DNA of 64,000 bases from Adiantum capillus-veneris (Eukaryota > Streptophyta > Polypodiopsida > Polypodiales > Pteridaceae), in contig CM043968.1 of the NCBI GenBank assembly GCA_014529385.2, positions 5,657,001 through 5,721,000 on the forward strand, in the 5' to 3' direction. Positions 58,392 through 64,000 of this stretch are shown piece after piece. Position 1 is the first letter of the stretch; each line of letters opens with the position of its first letter. Below the pieces are notes generated by a model that saw only the letters and a program-made list of their open reading frames with translations, was not told the DNA's origin and did no database searches. A program made the translations under genes and the position numbers.

Positions 58392-61300
58392 ATGGAGAAC
58401 CAACAGAAGCCAACATTATTGCCACTAGCTCCAATGTTGGAAATGGAGCCGTACTGTAATCTGATGGTAAGCAAAGCTTATGTGTAGCCCACCCACTCCA
58501 AATGAAGTCATTGCTTTTTTTGGTCACATCTATAGTTTTGTGAGGGCATTGTTCATAGTATGTGTGTATTACAACATCAACTGTTGACAACTATATATTT
58601 AAGTGATTTTAAGTAAGTAACATATTATGCACGTCTACAGTTCTCAAGAAAAAGCAAAAGAGAGCCACTACAGGCAATGAATTACAACTCCCAAGATCCA
58701 GCTCTTTCTGTAATCAGGGAATGTGAGAGAGTGAGAAAGAGGAAACAACGGGAGTAGAAACAAATGAAATTTGAGCGACAACATCATGCCCTCAATGATG
58801 AGGAGAAAAAGAAAATCTCCTCCGAGATTGTGAGAGCTTTCAAGAGTAGGACTGAAGGTTTTAGAATATAAGCAAAGTGGGAAATCTAGAATCTTGTTGC
58901 TCAGCATCCGCATGTTCAAGCGATCCATGATGAGTCTTTCCAGGAGGAGGCTGCTGTACAGACCGCAATTGTCTCCAATGTCCGCAGCACACTGGCTACC
59001 GTCAAGCAGCTAGGTTCCAATGAGGAGTTGTTTTTGAAGAATGCAGCATTGCAGATGATGTTGAATTCAAAGGAAAACATGCCTATTGCAAAAATTTCCA
59101 GGGTTCTAAATGTCAATCGTCGCACCTTGCACAAGGCGAGATCACGACAGGCGAAGCCCGATGTTGATGGTCAATTGTTTTCATTGGTTGCATGTCACAA
59201 GCAACACTGTCATAGCCTATCACAGATGAAATTAAGGAATTGGTCTACACATTTTGGAAAGTGGAGACTCGCGTTTCATCGAACAAGAAGGATGTTTGTC
59301 GAAAGAGGATGGGGAGGAACAGGTACATAGAACACCCAGTGCACCTCCTAGACGAGCCTCAGGTGATCAATCAAATACTTGTACCATAACTTATGCATTT
59401 TATGCATTGCATCCTAGTGCTTAGTAACTTGTATATGCTGATCAATAGCATATTGATCTATAGACTTTTGCTAGTTAGCATATGGACTGTGTTGGTTAGC
59501 ATATTGACTATGCTAGTTAGCATATGGAGTATGATAGTTAGCATGTCTTGGGTTCTAAATAGCATATAGAGCTAGTTGGTTAACACAATATGTATGCTAA
59601 TTAACATACTTGGTACGCTAGTTAACAAACCTAGTATGCTAGTTACATACCTAGTATGCTCAATTGCATGATAAGTACGTTGTCTAATAGAAAGTGATTA
59701 TGCTAGTTAGCATATGGAGTTTGCTAGGTAGCATACGGAGTATGCTAGCTAGCAGGACTTCAGTTCTAAATAGCATACAGAGTTAGTTGGTCAATACAAA
59801 AGGTATGCAAGTTAACACCACTTATGTTAGTTAACACCTAGTATGCTCACTAGCATGATGGGTATGTTATTTAAGACAAGGGTTATGCTAGTTAGCTATA
59901 ACTAGCAGTTGGGCTGGGTATGCTAGTAAGCATATGGAGTATGCTGGTTGGCATAAGGAGTATGCTAGTTAGCATGCCTTGTGTTCTACCTAGCATATAA
60001 AGTTAGCTAGTCAGCACAAGATGTATGCTAATTAACATCATTTATGCTAGTTAGCACCTAGTATGCTCGATAGCATGATGGGTGTCCTAATGCGTATACT
60101 AGTTAGCATAGTGAGTATGATAGCTAGCATATGGAGTATGCTAGTTAGCATATAGGCTATGCTAGTTAGCATATGGACTCTACTAGTTAGTATATGGACT
60201 CTTCTAGTTAGCATGCCTTGGGTCCTAAATAGCATACATAGCTAGTTGGCTAATTAACATACCTGGTATGCTAGTTAACATACCTAGTGTGCTAGTTAGA
60301 ACTAGCAGTTGGGCTGGGTATGCTACTTAGAACTAGCAGCTAGGCTGGGTATGCTAGTTAGCATATGCATTATGCTAGCTAGCATGCCCTGTGTTCTACC
60401 TAGCATACAATTGGGCTGGGTATGCTAGTAAGCATATGGAGTATGCTGGTTGGCATAAGGAGTATGCTAGTTAGCATGCCTTGTGTTCTACGTAGCATAT
60501 AAAGTTATCTAGTTAGCACAAGATGTATGCTAATTAACATCATTTATGCTAGTTAGCACCTAGTATGCTCGATAGCATGATGGGTGTCCTAATGCGTATA
60601 CTAGTTAGCATAGTGAGTATGATAGCTAGCATATGGAGTATGCTAGTTAGCATATAGAATGTGCTAGTTAGCATGCCTTGGGTCCTTAATAGCATACATA
60701 GCTAGTTGGTTAACACAATATGTATGCTAATTAACATACCTCGTATGCTAGTTAACATACCTAGTATGATAGTTAGAATATGGAGTATGCTAGTTAGAAC
60801 TAGTAGCTGGGTTGGGTATGCTAGTTAGCATATGGAGTATGCTAGCTAGCATGCCTTGTGTTCTACCTAGCATATAGAGCTAGCTAGTCAGCACAAGATG
60901 TATGCTAATTAACATAATTTCTGCTAGTTAACACCTACTATGCTCAACAGCATGATGGGTGTCCTAATGAGTATGCTAGTTAGCATATGGTCTGTGCTAG
61001 TTAGCATGCCTTGTGCTCTACGTAGCATATAGAGTTACCTGGTAAACACAAGATATATGCTAGCTAACACTCTTTATGCTAGTTAACATATGTTGTTGCA
61101 TGCACATTAGGATGTTGATTGTCACTATGATTTGTTTTCATTAAATTGTTGGATGTCCTAGTTAGCAATCTGAATACTGATCATCATTTGGATGTTGCAG
61201 GTTGAGGTTTTTTGTAGATTCAAGGAAAAACATCTAGATTGCAAGATTGGCATGGGAATGTTTGAGATGTTGAAGCCATTCTTTTGTAGGCAGCTGAAGG

Positions 61301-63027
61301 ATAGATACACATGATGTTGCAAATACCATGTGTAGATGTCTTTTTTGAAGGACACACTGAACCACATGCGCTCTCGTGCTTTTGGGCTGCATAGAGCAGG
61401 TTGTGACTGTATATACAATATATGTGCCCCAAGTGAGAACATTAGTAAGGGTTGCTTGGCTTCACATCACACTTTCAAAGGTGTCACATATATGTGGGAG
61501 TCTGTTCTCTGTCCAAAGCCCGCAGATGCAATTTTCCATAGAAGGGAATGCCTGATGGGAGAGTGTTTGACATGTGGAGTGAATACGTTGGAATTATGCT
61601 GCTTGGAGACAGCAAAGCCAAGTAATAGTATTAATGTGAAAGTATTTTCATATGTACAAGCTCAAGACAAGCATGGAATATTAACAAAAGAAAAGATCTT
61701 TTGCACAAAGAAATGCAGTGCTGGGAGTTTCTTCAACTCTTGAAGATCACATTGGAGCTCTTTATCACTCATAACTATGTGGCTCGATGGCAAGGACAAC
61801 AATTCAAGGATTGCCTTCTTTGGTTTTTGGACGATGTCGTCGTGTCAATCGTTGATTTTGCAGAGAATTATGCCTTCAAGGAACAAAATGAGATTCAGTC
61901 AATGCATTGGCACTCTAGTCAAGTAACCATTTTTGTACACATAACATACTACCGCAGGGCAGGGGAGGCAGTCAAACGTTGTTCGTGCAACACTGCTTCA
62001 TGCTACACCATGACTGGTTACAGCAAGAGGGTGTCACTCCTAAGCAACATTGGGTGTGGTCTGATGGTGCGGCCTCACAGTTCAAGGGAGCCAGGCCTTT
62101 TTACTTCGTTGCAAGATATGGTGGACTCACAGAGATGGGGATGAGCTGGTTCTTCTTTGGATCAGGGCACGGCAAGGGAGAGCATGATGGTGCAGGAGCA
62201 GTTGTGAAAAGAACCTTGACCCATGAACAACTAAAACCTGATGGAGCTATTTTGAGGTGTGCAGCTGATGTGGTTGCTTATTGCCAAGCCAACCTATCTC
62301 GCAGGGAGCACCTTCACACTATCCTTCAAAAGAAAGGGAATATGCCCATGTGTTCTGGGAGGTTAAAGAGGGGGAAGTGAACAGGGAGGTGAAGTGGAAT
62401 TGTTCCACTGTGGCAAAAACTCGCTCTCTGCATGCTTTTTGTGGCCATGACCCCGGGGATCCAACTACCCTTGCACCAAGAGCCTTGGCATGCTTCTGTG
62501 ATGCATGCATGCACGGAAGATGGAATTGCTGCATCAATAAAGCTCACGTGCAGCCTTGGGATTATCATACTCTACTGCCATTACCTAATGAGGTTGTGTT
62601 AGATTTGGAAGATAAAGCAGCTGCCTACGATGACTTCACATACGAAGGTCATCATGATGTGTTGATTAGCACTCTATGTGCTGGCGACACATTTGTTGTA
62701 AATCTAGATGCTTCGATCAACGTCAAGGATGTGGATTTCTACCTGGTCAAGTGTGTTGTAGCAAAGGAGAAGGTGGAGAAGGGGTACCTCGATGAGTGGG
62801 GCAATGCAATTGATAGAGGATCATATGTTGTGCAAGGTCTGTATTACGATCAATTGGATGCATACACCTTCAAACTAGACCACAAGCAACCCATCGTCCA
62901 CGTACTTTCACATTTGGTACGATGTATCAAAATACCCATGGAGCACATCCCAAGGAGACGGCATTTGTACACAATCAACCCAGAAAGCTATGAAGAAATC
63001 TATAATAGCATGCCCTTCAGCTTTTAA
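58392..63027 (+). pseudogene. putative DDE transposase with DFAENY and GHGKG motifs
   Basis: Exon 1 (58392-58466, MENQQKPTLLPLAP) ends at GTAAGC; exon 2 starts at 58641 after TCTACAG. It holds a helical region and a helix-turn-helix-like segment IAKISRVLNVNRRTLHKARS, then DEPQ before GTGATC at 59363. An intron of 1.84 kb ends in TTGCAG at 61200. The last exon contains FHRRECLMGECLTCGVNTLE, then VVVSIVDFAENYAFKEQNEI, HWHSSQVTIF, the motif VWSDGAASQFKG, and FFGSGHGKGEHDGAGAVVKR. The Asp residues in DFAENY, SDG and HDG suggest an RNase H-fold transposase. I know similar uncharacterised proteins in animals and plants but no agreed family name. The C-terminus (62700-63027) is well preserved. In-frame stops (three in exon 2, two early in the last exon) and frame changes near 59225, 61690, 61965 and 62330 make it a pseudogene. 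Confidence 0.65.
59440..61170. repeat. intronic array of TATGCTAGTTAGCATA-type palindromes
   Basis: The intron of the preceding gene is almost entirely made of short near-palindromic words (GCTAGTTAGCATATGGAGTA, GCTAGCTAGCAT, TATGCTAATTAACAT) spaced roughly 20-30 bp apart, with CCTTGTGTTCTACCTAGCAT as a recurring link. A higher-order copy exists: about 240 bp from 59911 recur at 60413, an offset of 502 bp. Confidence 0.85.
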
Positions 63028-63189
63028 GTTGTAATCACTGCATCTGCAATATACTTCTTGCTCGAATATAATGCAATTTTATCAAAAACTTGGGTATCTT
63101 GTGTCTCTTGTGTGCTTTGTGTATACATGGATTTTGTGTCTATCACAGAGGGGTCTCAGTTTAAGAGAGATCATTTGTACAACCTGTCT

Positions 63190-64000
63190 CATTGTGTTCT
63201 GTGGGTATGCTAATTAGCATACCTTTTGCTGGTTTTCAAGGAGAAGAGATGGCAACTTCCTGTATACTGTGTATGCTAATGCTAATTAGCATACTGTTTA
63301 TGATGATTAACATAAACTTATATATGCTAGTTAGCATAAACAATATGCTAATTAGCATAACTTTGCTGGTTTTCAGGGAGAAGAGATGGCAGCTTTCTGT
63401 ATACTATGTATGCTGATTAGTATACTATGTTGTGAGTGGAATTCGCATTCTGTAGGTATGTTAATTAGCATAGTTTACACCATTAACAGTATGCTAATTA
63501 GCATAGGTTCGTTGGTTTCAAGGAGAAGAGATAACAACCCTCTGTATATTGTGTATGCCAATAAGCATTTCATGTATGCTAATTAGCATATTGTATGCTG
63601 GTTTCAAGAAGGGATGGCAGATTTCTATATACTGTGTATGCTAATTATCATACTATGCTGTGAATGGAAGTTAGCAAAAACAAAAATCCACAGTATGCTA
63701 ATTGGAGGAATTCTAATTAGCATGCTTGGATACCAAGCATGCTAATTAGAATATTGTTTATGCCAGTTGGCATAGACAGTATGTTGATTATATACCATTG
63801 TTGGTTTCAAGGAGAAAACATGGCAATTTCTATATACTGTGTATGCTAATTAGCATACTATGGTATGCTGTGAGTGGAAGTTAGCACAAACAAAAATGCT
63901 CAGTATGCTAATTAGAATGTATTCTAACTAATTAGCTACTGTGAGTATGCTAATTAGCATACTGTGTTGGCTGTGTTAGCATAAACAATCTGCTAACTAG
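63190..64000. repeat. 3' array of TATGCTAATTAGCATA palindromes
   Basis: Perfect 16-bp palindromes TATGCTAATTAGCATA or close variants recur throughout. They are embedded in a longer unit that starts TGGTTTTCAAGGAGAAGAG and runs through TATACTGTGTATGCTAATTA. Unit starts are near 63232, 63367, 63510, 63599 and 63801. The array runs out of the window. Unlike the intronic array, the core here is AATT rather than AGTT. Confidence 0.85.

Overview
This window looks like repeat-rich nuclear DNA of a land plant with a large genome. The support is nested plant-type LTR retrotransposons (Ty1/copia with a TGGTATCAAAGC-like primer site, a Ty3/gypsy chromovirus, a Tat/Athila-like giant gypsy element), a hAT element with a BED finger and DUF659, a CACTA-type DUF4216 fragment, long GA/CT microsatellites, and one probable host gene for an AT-hook protein. 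A fern or another spore-bearing plant is my best guess, but the sequence alone does not settle it. I see no tRNA, rRNA, CRISPR array or prokaryotic feature. Almost every coding region is broken by stops or frameshifts, so most coding entries are transposon pseudogenes.

Layout. 0-6.2 kb: a minus-strand gypsy relic, a plus-strand chromovirus relic and a minus-strand copia relic (gag, protease, probable LTR). 6.2-9.6 kb: no recognisable gene. 9.8-10.5 kb: a two-exon DUF4216-like fragment. 11.7-33.5 kb: a transposon nest. The outermost layer is hAT copy B (29.1-33.5 kb, inverted, only half present). Inside it lies copia D (5' LTR at 28.93-29.11 kb, gag near 23 kb, integrase and RT at 14.06-11.7 kb). 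Into D were inserted hAT copy A (14072-22211, 8-bp target duplication GTGTTCAT) and the short copia C (23886-26922, identical-length 241-bp LTRs, target duplication ATACA). Removing A and one duplication copy makes the D reading frame continuous, which is strong evidence for the boundaries.

hAT A and B carry, besides a DUF659 transposase (seen only in A), two cargo-like genes: a protein kinase-like gene and a gene ending in a RING-like Cys/His motif. They also share a left-end array of six imperfect hairpins, each with a TAACGCGG-like loop. This is the best candidate here for an undescribed system.

33.5-37.8 kb: a host interval with the AT-hook gene at 35.3-36.4 kb (minus). 37851-57587: a 19.7-kb gypsy element on the minus strand with about 920-bp LTRs, target duplication GCCCC, gag, PR, RT, RNase H and IN. 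It also has a second retropepsin-like domain after IN, a large coiled-coil accessory gene near the 3' LTR, and two arrays of palindromes, one of them with a strict 285-bp period. 58.2-64 kb: a decayed gene for a transposase-like protein with DFAENY and GHGKG motifs. Its large intron and 3' flank are filled with TATGCTARTTAGCATA-type palindromic repeats.
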